DNA of 64,000 nucleotides. It comes from Platanthera guangdongensis (lineage: Eukaryota; Streptophyta; Magnoliopsida; Asparagales; Orchidaceae). The DNA is taken from positions 828,812 through 892,811 of the forward strand of contig CM077159.1 in NCBI GenBank assembly GCA_039583875.1. Reading direction: 5' to 3'. The notes under the pieces were generated by a model, which saw only the letters and a list, made by a program, of their open reading frames with translations, ran no database searches and was not told the DNA's origin. Position 1 is the first letter of the stretch, and every line of letters begins with the position of its first letter. This document shows, piece by piece, positions 34,010-44,943 of this stretch. Position numbers and translations under genes: made by a program.

Positions 34010-34580
34010 ATAGTACACGGGTAGAGATACGGCCGTGTCCCTACCCGTGTGTGAGTGGCCAGCTCTAGAGTCGAAGACTCGAGTATGTCTAGAGAAGGAC
34101 ACGGGTAGTGATACGGGCGTGTCACTACCCATGTGAAGTGATACAGGTAGAGACACTGGCGTGTCCTACCTGTGTGCATGTGTGTCGAGTTACACTCGAC
34201 GAGGCGTGTCGAGATCGACGAGGTGTGTCGACATTGTATGACACGGGTAGCGACACGGGCATATCCCTACCCGTGTATGTCGAGTTAAACTCGCCAGAGC
34301 ATGTCGAGATCGACGAACTACGTGTCGAGATCGACGGATTGTATGACACGGGTAGAGACACGGGCGTGTCCCTACCCGTGTGCTGTTGTGTCGAGTTGAG
34401 TTCGTCGAAAGGTATCCAGAGAAGGACACGGTCATGGAACACGACCATGTCATGTGGACACGGGTCGGGACATGGGTCGGTCCCTACCCATGTCGAGTGC
34501 TGAACCGACGTTGAAATTGTCGTTGACGCTTTGCCCGAGGCAGGACACGGGTAAGGACACTAGCATGTCCCTACCCATGT
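34010..34580 (+). repeat. Compound palindrome array in family A LTR
   Basis: ACACGGGTAG / GACACG...CGTGTC / CTACCCGTGT units nest into long inverted repeats. The best is 34346-34381, 36 bases with only one arm mismatch. Shorter TGTCGAGATCGACGA units alternate with them. Confidence 0.85.
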
Positions 34581-34589
34581 CAATTTTCC

Positions 34590-34597
34590 TATATAAG
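34590..34597 (+). promoter_or_regulatory. TATA box of family A LTR
   Basis: TATATAAG lies about 10 bases after the palindrome array. The inferred transcript start is about 30 bases downstream. Confidence 0.65.
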
Positions 34598-36255
34598 GGG
34601 AATAGAAAACCCTAGACATTTCCATGCTCATTTCATCCCATATTTCATGAGAAAAACTTCTGTAGAGAGTGAACTGCTGGAGAAAGTTTTGGAGGAGAAG
34701 ATCTGTCGTCGCCGTGAAGGAGAAGATGCCGCCAAGAAGAGTTACACGATCCATGGCCGGAAATATTGGAAATGCCAGAAATGAGGTGAGCTTCCTCCCA
34801 TCTCCCTTGGTGCTAGATCTATAGTTATCTAGGCGAGATGTCGACTCAAAAGTGTCTAGACTTGCGAGATGGTGATTTCTCTAGGAAGAGGCCGTCCTAG
34901 GGCTTGTGCTCTAAGGCTAGTTGTGTCTTCAACCTCTCCAACCTTCTATTGGAAGATGAGGGATGGCTTCGTGAAGAGTAAAGGCCTCATGAGTGTGAAT
35001 AAGGGTGGAGGAACTTCTGGACATGATTTTGGAGGATCGACTTGAGGAGGAAGATGAACCGATGCTGTTCATTCCTCTTTAAGATGCGTGCAGAATCTGT
35101 GTTCTGCGCGCAGTAATATTCTTGGCCATTTTCTGATGTGATATTTCCAGATCTGGGCTTTCTCCTAAACACAAAAGTATAAGCCCTTGAAAATACCTTT
35201 ACAACGAGTTGTTGCACGTCTTCATGCGATATCTATAGCCACAGGAAAGTCTGAACGAACATGACATCCGATAAATCCTGCATGCAGAAATTGTGTCCTG
35301 TACGCAGCAGACTTCAAGGCTGATTTCAAGTTTGATACTATTGAATCTGGGTTGTGGTCTGAACATAAACGTTGTAGCCCATGGAAAAACCTTTCCATCA
35401 AGGGGTTACACATCTTCACCGGTTTCCTGTAGCTTAAGCAATCTCCTGTTGAAGTTGCTATCCGGATTTATTCTGCACATAAATTCTGGGCTTTTATATA
35501 ATATGAATTTGTATTCAGTGGGATTGATGTTGCAAATTAACTCGAGATTTTGGTGAACTATTTTATGCTAACCACCATAGTGCTTGAATGTTGAAGATTA
35601 CTAATTGGATTTCATATGAGTGAAGCAAGCTTATTTAAACAAAGTGACTTGTTAGAAATTGGTAGACTATTATTTATGCGCATTATGTTAAATTATGTTG
35701 AAATCATTTGGAATGACATATAGAAAGATAAACTATGGCCATGAGTATATTTGAGGGTTGGAATGAAATTTAGTAGTCCAATACTTAGAGCGTAGTCTCC
35801 CTACGGGTAGTATTGTGGAGGGATGTAAGTGCGGTGTTGACCATCACTAGTTGGGTTAGTGTTGAGATGAGGTAGAGATGAACGGTTGGGTAGTGTCCTC
35901 GTGCTTTAATTCTTCTGAGACCCCTTCCGGTTCACACTCGGCCAGCTCGAGCTGTGTTCTCGGTGCACATCTACCCGAGACCCCGCTGGGTCATAGTATG
36001 CAAGGGCTCCGTTGTTGTGTTCTTAGTGTTGAGGCGTATGGAGGCCTAGGTGAAGTAGTATGGATACCCGCCGAGTAGTAGAGATTCTCGGTCCATTGTC
36101 ACCTCCTGGCCACGGCGGTTGATTCCTGAGAGGTTAGCTACCTGCTTGAATAGTGAGAGCTATAGTCTGTGTCGACATGGCAATTGTATGTGTGTGATCA
36201 TGGTTAAGTCATTGCATAACATACATACCATTACATAGGATTGCACAACAAGATC

Positions 36256-36356
36256 CTCATCGTATAAGTTTGTATGGGAACTCTTATACGATGAGTTACT
36301 TTTATGTAACCTGATCCTTAACTTATAAGCTTGTATGGGCATCCTTATAAGTTAAG
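36256..36356 (+). other. Two tandem 13-bp-stem, 14-nt-loop hairpins
   Basis: Hairpin 1 pairs CTCATCGTATAAG (36256-36268) perfectly with 36283-36295. Hairpin 2 pairs CTTAACTTATAAG (36317-36329) perfectly with 36344-36356. Both loops are 14 nt and share TTGTATGGG. Both hairpins are preceded by GATCC and followed by TTACTTT. They lie in the transcribed part of the LTR. Confidence 0.85.
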
Positions 36357-37003
36357 TTACTTTCCTGCTGTAGACACATGTACTTGATAGTTTGTTATTG
36401 TTTATATAATACTGCTAGAATAAAATGCTATTAATCATATTGTATCATTACCACAAGCTTGTACCTATTACACTATTTATTATACTTGTACCCTTGCTCT
36501 TTTCTCCACCCGGTGCTGAGGAGTCGCCGGGGGAGCGGATGTGGAGCCACTTAGTCTTTTTGACTAACGGTTGCTACGTCTTCCATTTTAGGAGGTCACC
36601 CCGCAGATAGAGCAGCTGCAGACCATGCAGCAGGGTAGCCAGGCCAGGGCGACAGGGCCTGAGGTGACGGTGCTGTCGCTACCGTCAATTACAAATGTGA
36701 GTGTTGTGAGATTCTGATGTAGCCCGTTTGGGAAACTTTTATAGTTGTACTCTGATATTGTAGAAGCATGTTTTAGCTTCTCTCTTTTGTTGTATTTGTA
36801 CTATATACTTGTTGTGGATTTGACTTCTCTATTTTATATTTTGGTTGTGTTGGCATGTATATATTGATATTGGTTGTAGCCGGTGGAATAGGCGTCTTGT
36901 GGTACAGGTTAGCCTGTGTGCTAATGCTACCGTAAGACGGCTGTTCCGGGCATAAGACCCACTTCATGCCGTGTTTTGGGATCCGGGAGGGGGGTCTTAC
37001 AAA

Positions 37004-37016
37004 TGGTATCAGTTTG
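37004..37016 (+). other. Primer binding site of family A element
   Basis: TGGTATCAG starts two bases after the LTR end (37001). The rest has diverged from the Met-tRNA complement. Confidence 0.75.
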
Positions 37017-37217
37017 CCACGATCCTCAACTAAAGAAGTCATTCAACAATGGTACCACACCCATTCGATTAGTCAGTTTGGGGACAAACTGACTTAGTGG
37101 AAGAAGTGGTCTGCCAAAATGTAATTCACACTAAGTTTGTCCAACTTTGACCTTAGTATTAGCTAACCTGACCATATGTTTGTGTTTTACGTGTAGATTC
37201 CAGTACACGCTGAGCCG

Positions 37218-38130
37218 ATGGGGGGGCACTCCTGCCCCTTCCATACCCACTTAATTCCAACAAGCTGAGTTGGGGCAGATGCGCACCGCCATCCTCGATG
37301 CTTTTAGGGCGCAGCAGCCTCCGGTGCAACAACAGGCCCCGGGCTCTAACTAGTTGAGCACCTTTCGGGCCCTCTCCCCTCACACCTACCTCGGGACGGA
37401 GTCGGCCGTATGCATGGAGGAATGGCTTGACATGGTGTAGGAGTTGCTGGCAGGGATCTGTTGCCCGGACAACATGGTTGTATCGTTGGCGGTGTCCATC
37501 TTGGATCTACATGCTAAGATATGGTGGAAGTCATTCTTGGGCTCCACGTTCCAAGGATGAGTGTATACCGAGATAAGTTGGAGCGAGTTCTCGGTTATCT
37601 TCTTGGAGCACTTCATTCCTACATCAGCTCAAGACGAGCTCGAGCAGAGGTTTCTACAACTGAAGCAGGGATCAAAATCGGTTACACAATACCAGCGAGA
37701 GTTCCAGCATCTCGCAAGATTCGCAAACTCATATGACCTAGATGATAGAGGATACGCCAAGCATTTCTACAAAGGGCTGCGAGATCCCCAAAGGCATGCC
37801 CTTTTGTTTATAGCGGACGCTATCTTGGCGGAGATTATCGACATGGCGAAGATATTGGAGGCGGATCACTTGAGTAGTGGTAAGAGGCCTGTGAAAGATG
37901 TGATGGAAGCTGGTCCAAGCAATAGAAGGAGGCGGGACTTCAGAGGAGGAAGAGGACATCAAAGAGGTGGAGGACGTTTCCACCGAGACTTTAGAGTGGA
38001 GCATCCGGTTCCATAACCGCCTGTGTTGCCTCCACCGCCTCAGCCTCAACAATTTCAGCAACATGAAGGTCGTCATGGTCTAGCGTGTTTTGAATGCAAC
38101 TAGCTGGGCCACATTCGACGTTTCTTCCCG
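37218..38130 (+). pseudogene. gag: gag of family A gypsy element, broken
   Basis: The reading opens near an ATG at 37218 and shows EEWLDMV, the KIWWKSF motif, then FLEHFIPTSAQDELEQRFLQLKQGSKSVTQY and FYKGLRDPQRHAL. This is retrotransposon gag, followed by an Arg/Gly-rich RNA-binding stretch. A degenerate knuckle (CFEC...LGH, final Cys lost) lies at about 38085-38125. Stops interrupt at 37438, 37558 and 38014. Confidence 0.8.
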
Positions 38131-38394
38131 CGGTTGTATAGGAATTTCCATCCTGCTCCCCCTCCGGCAGCTCCACAGGGGCGTGGTTACATGCATGGTC
38201 GAGGACGAGGACCGCGAGGAGGAAACCCCGACCCTGCCCGGAATAAAGTGTACGAGCTGGACATGGTGCAAGAACGGAATCCCCGAGATGTGATTCTAGG
38301 TATGATTTAAGTAATTATCACATTTTCATTGTTTAACTTGAAGTTGCTTGAGACTAGACACTTAACAATAAGTTTTAGTTATTGGTACTTAGGC

Positions 38395-39546
38395 ACCGTG
38401 ATAGTTGGTGGGAAGATGGCCTATGTGCTGTTTGATACCCGTGCCTCGCACTCCTTTGTGTCTGAGGATTTCATTAAGGACATGGAGGGCGTATAATACT
38501 TTACTGGTATAGCCCGACGAGTGCGTCTACCGGACGTCTCGGAGATGATTGCAACCGCTAAGTGCGAGTTCAAGATATTCATTGAAGGAAAGTCCTTTGA
38601 TACACCTTCCACGGTCTTGAGAATGTCGGAGTTTGACATCATTTTGGACATGGCGTGGTTGGACTGGCACTTTGCAAGGATTTATTGTGCAGAGAAACGA
38701 ATCTACTTGAGACATGGGGACTCCGATGTCATCTTCCAAGGTATTAGCTTCGCACCTCGCATGTTGCTATCTTCAGTTCAGACAGTAAAAGCCCATATGA
38801 AGGGGGATGAAGTCTTCATGATCTTGTTCGAGTTGAAGAAGATAGCCTTGGATATAAAAGACGTACGGGTGGTGCGGGACTTCCCCGAGGTATTTCCCGA
38901 GAAACTGCCAGGATTACCCCCGCATAGAGAGGTTGACTTCCAGATTAATCTAGTACCAGGTGCCAAGCCGGTATCCAAGTCACCTTACCAAATGGCCCCA
39001 AAGGAACTCACGGAGTTTAGAGTTCAATTGCAAGAACTGGTGGAGTCCGGGTTCGTTTTCCCCAGTTTGTCACCCTGGGGAGCCCCTGTATTGTTCCTGA
39101 AGAAGAAGGATGGAACCCTGCGTTTGTGCATAGACTATCAGGAACTCAATTGGCTGACGGTGCGGAACACTTATCCGCTACCTCGTTTCGACGAGTTGTT
39201 CGATCAACTAGTGGGAGCACATTGGTTTTCTAAGCTGGACTTGCGCTCAGGGTATTATCAGTTGAGAATACAAGAAGGTGACATCCAGAAAACGGCCTTT
39301 AGTTCAAGATATGGACTGTACGAGTTCACGACAATGCCATTTGGGCTCATAAAAGCCCCGTCGGCCTTCATGAGCCTGATGAACAACGTGTTTGAACCTT
39401 ATTTGGATGTCTTCATCATTGTTTTCATCGACGACATCTTGGTCTACTCAAAGATGGAGGAGGAGCATGTTGAGCACTTGACCTTGGTATTAAAGAAATT
39501 AAAAGAGCACGCCTTGTTCGCCAAGTTCAGCAAGTGTGCATTCTAG
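38395..39546 (+). pseudogene. Protease and reverse transcriptase, family A
   Basis: The protease motif reads DTRASHSF. Codon 38440-38442 is CGT, so the catalytic glycine of DTG is arginine. From 38521 a 341-codon open frame carries the end of protease and [25 protein letters not shown] and catalytic FIDDILVYS (FIDD at 39424-39435). TAG at 39544 falls where TGG is expected. Confidence 0.85.
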
Positions 39547-40223
39547 CTTAAAGAGGTTGCTTTCTTCGGGCATGTGATCAGTGGAGCAGGACTAGCGGTG
39601 GATCCGGCCAAGGTGTGTGTCGTAAAGGAGTGGTCTCCCTTGAAGTCGGCGGCCGATGTGAGGAGTTTCCTCGGACTTGCCGGATACTACCGCAAGTTCG
39701 TAAAAGGATTTTCAAAGATTGCTCTTCCTCTTACTTCATTGACGAAGAAAGGTGTGCCATTTGAGTGGACACCCCAATGTGAAGCGGTGTTCCAGGAGTT
39801 GAAGGATAGACTTACCTCCGCCCCCATCCTTGCACTTCCGTTTGGGAAGGAAGGATTTATAGTTTACACTAACGCATCATATCAAGGGATGGGAGCGGTG
39901 TTGATGCAGCACGAACACGTGATTGCCTATGCTTTAAGATAGTTGAAGAAGCATGAAATCAATTACCCGGTCATGATTTGGAATTAGGAGAAGTGGTGTT
40001 CGCCTTGAGGGTTTGGAGGCATTATCTATACAGCATCCACTGCAAGATGTTTTCAGACCACAAAAACTTGAAGTACGTTCATACTCAGATGGAGTTGAAC
40101 CTGAGGCAACGGCGGTGGTTAGAATTTCTATGCGACTATGAGTTCACCATGAACTACCACCCCAGAAAGGCGAACTCAGTGGCCGATGCATTGAGTAGAA
40201 AGGTACCAAGTTCTAGCCCATAG
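39547..40223 (+). pseudogene. RNase H of family A element
   Basis: FFGHVISGAGLAVDP and VRSFLGLAGYYRKF lead into the RNase H core and YTNASYQGMGAVLMQ. There is a TAG at 39940 (CAG expected) and a one-base loss near 39970, then [10 protein letters not shown] and the conserved NSVADALSR end. Confidence 0.8.
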
Positions 40224-41640
40224 TCTCGGTTGATGAGTATGGAGTTGGCTCGGATGATTGAGGAGATGGTTATTACGTTTATATTTAAGGCTCCTTCGAC
40301 AGAGTATACAGAGTACTTGACAAGCATGAGCATTGTTTGTGATATCCGGGACCGAACCAGAGTGGAGCAAGGAATGGATGCGGCTCTGGCCACTCCAATC
40401 AACTTAATCGAAGATGGGACTACGGATGAGTATACGCTAAAAGATGTCCTCGTTTATTTTCGTGGCCGGCTCTACATTCCTAAAGGCGGTAAAATCCGGG
40501 AGGATATCTTGAGAGAGGCTCATTGCTCTCAATATTCAGTGCACCCGAGCATTGCTAAGATGTATGCAGGCCTACGGAAGACCATGTGTTGGCCGGGAAT
40601 GAAAAAGGATGTCTGATATTTTGTTACACATTGCGAAGCTTGTCAAAGGATGAAGGCGGATTGCAAGAGTCCTGGTGGTTTGCTACAATCGTTGCCCATC
40701 CACGAGTGGAAGTTTGAGGATATCTCCATGGACTTTGTCCATGGGTTACCTCGCTCACGCTCAGGAAATGATTCGGTGTGGGTGATAGTTGATCGCATGA
40801 CAAAAGTAGCCCGGTTTATCCCAATGAAGAAAGAAGCTCATGTGGATGTCTTAGTACGCCTCTTTGTGGAGCAATTCGTACGGTATCATGGCGTGCCTAA
40901 GACGATCATGTCTGATCGTGATGGTCGGTTTACATCCAAGGAGTGGAAAGCGGTACAGGCTTATTTGGGATTGCGCCTTACCTTCAGCACCGCGTTTCAT
41001 CCTCAGATGGACGGGCAACCTGAAAGGACCATCCGGACATTGGAAAATTTGTTGAGATTATGTGTGTTGGATAGAGGAGATTCGTGGGAAAGACTCTTAC
41101 CATTGGTAGAATTCTCCTACAACAACAGCCACCAGGCTAGTATCGGCATGGCTCCTCATGAAGCTGTTTATGGAAGAAGGTGTAGAACCCCCTTGTCTTG
41201 GGTGCAAGATGAAGACTCGAAGGCTTTGGGTGTTGAATATATTGATGATACTGATGCGGCGGTTAGACTGATACGGGATCGCATGTTGGAGGCTCAAAGT
41301 CGGCAGGCAAAGTATTATAATGCAAGTCACCGGATGGTGGAGTTTCAAGTGGGTGATAGGGTGTTCCTGAAAATCCGACCAATGCATGGAGTGATACGTG
41401 TGCATGGTGTGAAAAAGCTCAGCCTAAGGTATGTTGGGCCTTATACTATATTGGAAAGGATTGGCCCGTTGGCCTATCGGTTGGAGTTACTGTCCTAGCT
41501 AGAGAACCTCCACGACGTGTTCCATGTGTCGTCGCTTCGGAAGGCGCTATTCCAGCCCGATCAATACATCCCCATAACTGATGGATTTGAATGCTTTTCT
41601 CCCCATAGCCTAAGCCTGATTTCGGGGACGAAATCTTTTA
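40224..41640 (+). pseudogene. Integrase of family A element
   Basis: A zinc-binding HHCC region (HCSQYSVH to CEACQR, broken by TGA at 40614) precedes an 282-codon open frame from 40650. This carries MDFVHG, SDRDGRFTS and ERTIRTLENLLR (DDE core), then VGDRVFLKI and the LSLRYVGPYTILERIG domain. TAG at 41496 precedes LHDVFHVSSLRKAL. The chromodomain seen in the Tekay-like copy is not present. Confidence 0.85.
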
Positions 41641-41656
41641 TTTTGTTTATAGGATT

Positions 41657-41761
41657 TGTAGTGTCCCGAATCGCACTAGGCCCCTCGTGCGTGTTTTTGA
41701 GTCGGGAGAGCTGACTAGGGTTCATGGGGAGTGCTGATAACTAGGAAGCACATGTGGACAG
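41657..41761 (+). repeat. 3' LTR of family A element, first 105 bp only
   Basis: TGTAGTGTCCCGAATCGCAC aligns with 33886 onward and stops abruptly where a minus-strand Tekay LTR begins. Confidence 0.9.
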
Positions 41762-44040
41762 TGTAACACCCCCTATCCGTCACATAGCATATAGTAGTAG
41801 GTCCGGCCGGGGCCCGACGTCGTATGCCACAGACAGACCGGGTGGTTACTCATGGAAACCATCCAACCAATCAACGTCTTATACAGAGCATTCTAGCGGA
41901 AGCAGTTTATAAAAGTTGCAAATAAGAACCCAGCACTAAAGCATGAATGTCCACTAATCCAAAATAGGAATGTTATACAAGTACCAACATAAGCCTTAAG
42001 GCCTTACAAAATATTTCACTTGATATTACATGATTTACAAATCACGGCACGCAGGCCGGTCATACATGAATAAAATAGTAAACACTTCCAAATAGGCCTT
42101 CGAGGGCCGGCTTCGCACTTGGGCTTTAGCCCGCTATTGACCGCTTGGTCCAGCAGCACCTGCAAACAACAAACCACCGCACGGTGGCAAAACAAGGCAA
42201 CGGTCAGCAATGCTGACCAAATTATTACGATCCCGCCCCCAACTAGGGGCAGTGATGCTCCTTCCCTGCAATTCATTAGCATAAGCGATCAATATATATA
42301 ACCATTTCATCACAGACATTGGCTCGCACGGCCACACGCCCCGTGCTCTTAGGGCACATTCTCGGCGAACCGGTCGATGTCACGTCAATTAAAGCCATAG
42401 ACATTCCGGACTCACCACCGCCACTTTGACGGCCAAACCTAAGAGCAATTTGTCTTCCTGGCCTGGGTCACGACAATTTAAGCCATTGACCGCCGAAGAC
42501 CCTAATCTATGTCAACGGCAAGTGTCACGTGCCTTTAGGTCTCTTTAACCGAACGACATAGAATGGGTACGGTTCCATCTAACCCGTGCTCCCATCGTAA
42601 CGACAATTTAAGCCATTTGCGCGGGTCAAACTTCCACCGAGTCCCATTTCCATCACAATTCACATAACCCGGTTATGTTCAAGTTGGCTCTCAGGCCACC
42701 AAGTTGGCAAGATCTCGCATCCGCCCAGTTTTCCGGGTGCACCTTTGGGTTAATCCCCAAGGCTCCCTGCTGCAATCTACCGTGTAGAAAACCCGAAAAA
42801 CAACCAATAGCACGGAGTCTTCTTCGGCATTATGCAATGCAACATCACCGATCCAGACCAACATGTCCGGGTAGGCATCACATATCATGCCTATGTCCAT
42901 TCTCACTTACGGACTCTAAACAATGGGGACTTCACATATCTACCCGAAGGAACACCTCCAACTCTCCGCAAACTCGCGAGAGCGGGCTTGCGCCAAGATG
43001 AGAATCGTTACCCTAGCGTTCCTCTTTGGCGCCATGGAAAATTAAGCGAATGAAAAGCACCGCACTAGCTTTGCCTCCGTGGATCCGGAGTCGGCTCGCG
43101 ATTTGGAGCTTCGAAGCTCCTCCAATGGCCGGGTCTAGCTCCTTCTTCCTTCCTTAGCTCTCCTCTCTCTCTAAGGTTTTAGAAAGATATCCACTCATGA
43201 AAAGTGAGGGTTTCTAAGTCCAATCCCGGGTATATCCCTTCAGGAACAACCCCCAGTCGTTGGATCATCTATTAAAGAAATGAACGGCTTTGATTCGGGA
43301 CAGAAATGCACAATCTGGACCGAACATGGCCTGACACACACCCGTGTACAGGGTCGTGTGCCTCATTCGCCGTCAAAATCGGCTCGCTTGGGACAACACA
43401 CGGGTATCGAACACACCCGTGTTCGACCTGACACGCTCGTGTTCCACCTGACACGGCCGTGTGGCCGGCCGTGTACCCCCATCATTTTTCCCCAAAAACA
43501 ACCCGAGCACTGTATGGGTTCTAGGACACGCCCGTATCCTTGCCCGTGTCACCTTGACACGCCTGGGCTCCAGGCCGTGTACACGGTCTCGACACTCGAT
43601 ACACCGTCGAGCGAAGATCGTCGACCTGATGACATGGCCTTGGACACGCCCGTGTCCTAGGCCGTGTACCTTGTCTCGACATAATGTCGAGACCAAAGTG
43701 TCGACTCCCGGGATGAGTGTCGACACGGGCTGACACGCCCTGCGACACGCCCATGTCGCAGGTCGTGTGCCATGTCTCGACACTTCGTTGAACTCAGAGT
43801 GTCGCCTACGCGGGCTATGTGTCGACACTGGTCGACACGCCCTGCGACATGCCCGTGTCGCAGGCCGTGTGCCCAGTCTCGACACAATGTCGAGACCAAA
43901 GTGTCGACTCCCGGCTCAGTGTCGACACAAGCTTGACACGCCCTGGGACACGCCCGTGTCCCAGGCCGTGTGCCTGCAGCCAGAACCCAAAACTGGCCCA
44001 AAACGTCCCCCGTCGCTCCTTTGAGTTTCGGGGCGTTACA
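41762..44040 (-). repeat. LTR of Tekay-like remnant, 2279 bp
   Basis: On the plus strand it runs TGTAACACCCCC to GGGCGTTACA, the reverse of the LTR form at 6620-8704. Positions 43320-43980 hold a mixed palindrome array in which both GACACGCCCGTGTC-type and GTGTCGACAC-type units occur. Confidence 0.9.
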
Positions 44041-44650
44041 ACTCTCCCCCTCTTAAAAGAATTTCGTCCTCGAAATTATATAAAGCAAAGATATGTACAA
44101 AACCAAAATTTGTACCTGAGCGGAACAACTCCGGATACTCGTCAAGCATAGTCTGCTCTCGCTCCCAAGAGAGCTCCTCACGACCGCAATTGTCCCACCG
44201 GACCTTGACCATCCTGATCTCTTTATTGCGTAGCCGCTTGACCTTCGAGTCCTCAATCCGCATGGGCTTGACCTTTGTCGTCAACACACTAGCTCCCAAC
44301 TTGACTTCCTTCCGACCGCAATCGATATAGGCTTGCTGCTCCGAGAGCCAGTCCATGCCAAATATAACGTCGAACTCCACCAACGGAAGTAAAGATGCCT
44401 GCAGGTCGAACTCCTGATTCCCAATACGAATATTAACATCGCAGATCCTATCCGCTCGCATCGAACACTCATTGGGCAACAACACATCCAACTTATCCTT
44501 CGCCATCGAAGAAGGGACTCCGATGCGTGATATAAATCCTTCGGACAAGAAGGAGTGTGAAGCTCCCGTATCGAAGAGTGCTTGTGCCGGATTTTCACAA
44601 ATCAATACAAATCCTAAACAAGCAGTGGTAAGGTAACATGTGCATAACAA
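44036..44650 (-). CDS. Protease-chromodomain fusion ORF created by internal deletion
   Basis: A 204-codon open frame. Residues 1-110 are an aspartic protease with intact DTGASHSFLSEGF and DVIFGMDWL. From about residue 118 it switches to the integrase C-terminal tail (RIEDSKVKRLRNKEIRMVKVRWDN...SWERE...PELF). In the related element at 1-8704 these parts are about 2.9 kb apart. The joint keeps frame and has no stop, unlike its relatives. I see no evidence that it is expressed. Confidence 0.8.
   Translation of the reverse strand: MLCTCYLTTACLGFVLICENPAQALFDTGASHSFLSEGFISRIGVPSSMAKDKLDVLLPNECSMRADRICDVNIRIGNQEFDLQASLLPLVEFDVIFGMDWLSEQQAYIDCGRKEVKLGASVLTTKVKPMRIEDSKVKRLRNKEIRMVKVRWDNCGREELSWEREQTMLDEYPELFRSGTNFGFVHIFALYNFEDEILLRGGEL
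44041..44056 (-). other. Polypurine tract of Tekay-like remnant
   Basis: On the minus strand, AAGAGGGGGAGAGT directly precedes the LTR. Confidence 0.8.
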
Positions 44651-44692
44651 GTATTTAAAGAAATTGACTTGCTATAAATTAAACCATACCTG

Positions 44693-44943
44693 TCACCACA
44701 TCACCCCGTTTGATGGCCTCCTGTTGGCCAAGATTATAAATCCTTGGTTGGGCCGGAGCATAATGGGATGCGGTCGACTCCACCGCCTTTCCCTTCTCTT
44801 CATAAGTAGCTCCCGGCCTTCTCTCGGACTTAGGACGTCTGCTCCAATAGTCACGGGCAAAATGCCCTGTCTTTCCACAAGTAAAACACGCGCCCGGGGT
44901 ACGACTCGTAGTCGCCCCGGAAGCACCAGAAGGAGCTGGACCC
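44693..44943 (-). pseudogene. gag: gag C-terminal fragment of Tekay-like remnant
   Basis: The minus strand reads CFTCGKTGHFARDY, a knuckle with its last Cys changed to Tyr, then KSERR and TYEEKGKAVES, matching 2867-3050. Similarity ends at about 44943. Confidence 0.75.

Larger units (their letters stand above)
33886..37001 (+). repeat. 5' LTR of family A gypsy element, 3116 bp
   Basis: TGTAACGTCCCG...GGGGTCTTACA. Contents in order: palindrome array (34010-34580), TATATAAG (34590-34597), a transcribed part without a credible gene, and two tandem hairpins at 36256-36356. A minus-strand relative covers 54412-56190. Confidence 0.9.
33886..41761 (+). mobile_element. Ty3/gypsy element, family A, decayed; 3' LTR truncated
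   Basis: Long 5' LTR, Met-tRNA-type primer site, gag, protease, RT, RNase H and integrase in gypsy order, then only the first 105 bases of the 3' LTR. Between those 105 bases of the two LTRs I count about ten differences, nine of them transitions. Pol resembles the Tekay-like element, but the chromodomain tail and a clear polypurine tract are missing at 41560-41656. A minus-strand Tekay LTR abuts at 41762. Confidence 0.85.
41762..44943 (-). mobile_element. Tekay-like chromovirus remnant, internally deleted
   Basis: On the minus strand, a 3' LTR (41762-44040), polypurine tract, chromodomain tail, protease and gag knuckle end are compressed into 900 interior bases. By comparison with 1-8704, about 2.9 kb (most of RT, RNase H and integrase) has been lost. 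The interior stops at about 44943, where it joins the third ORF of a copia element. Confidence 0.85.
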
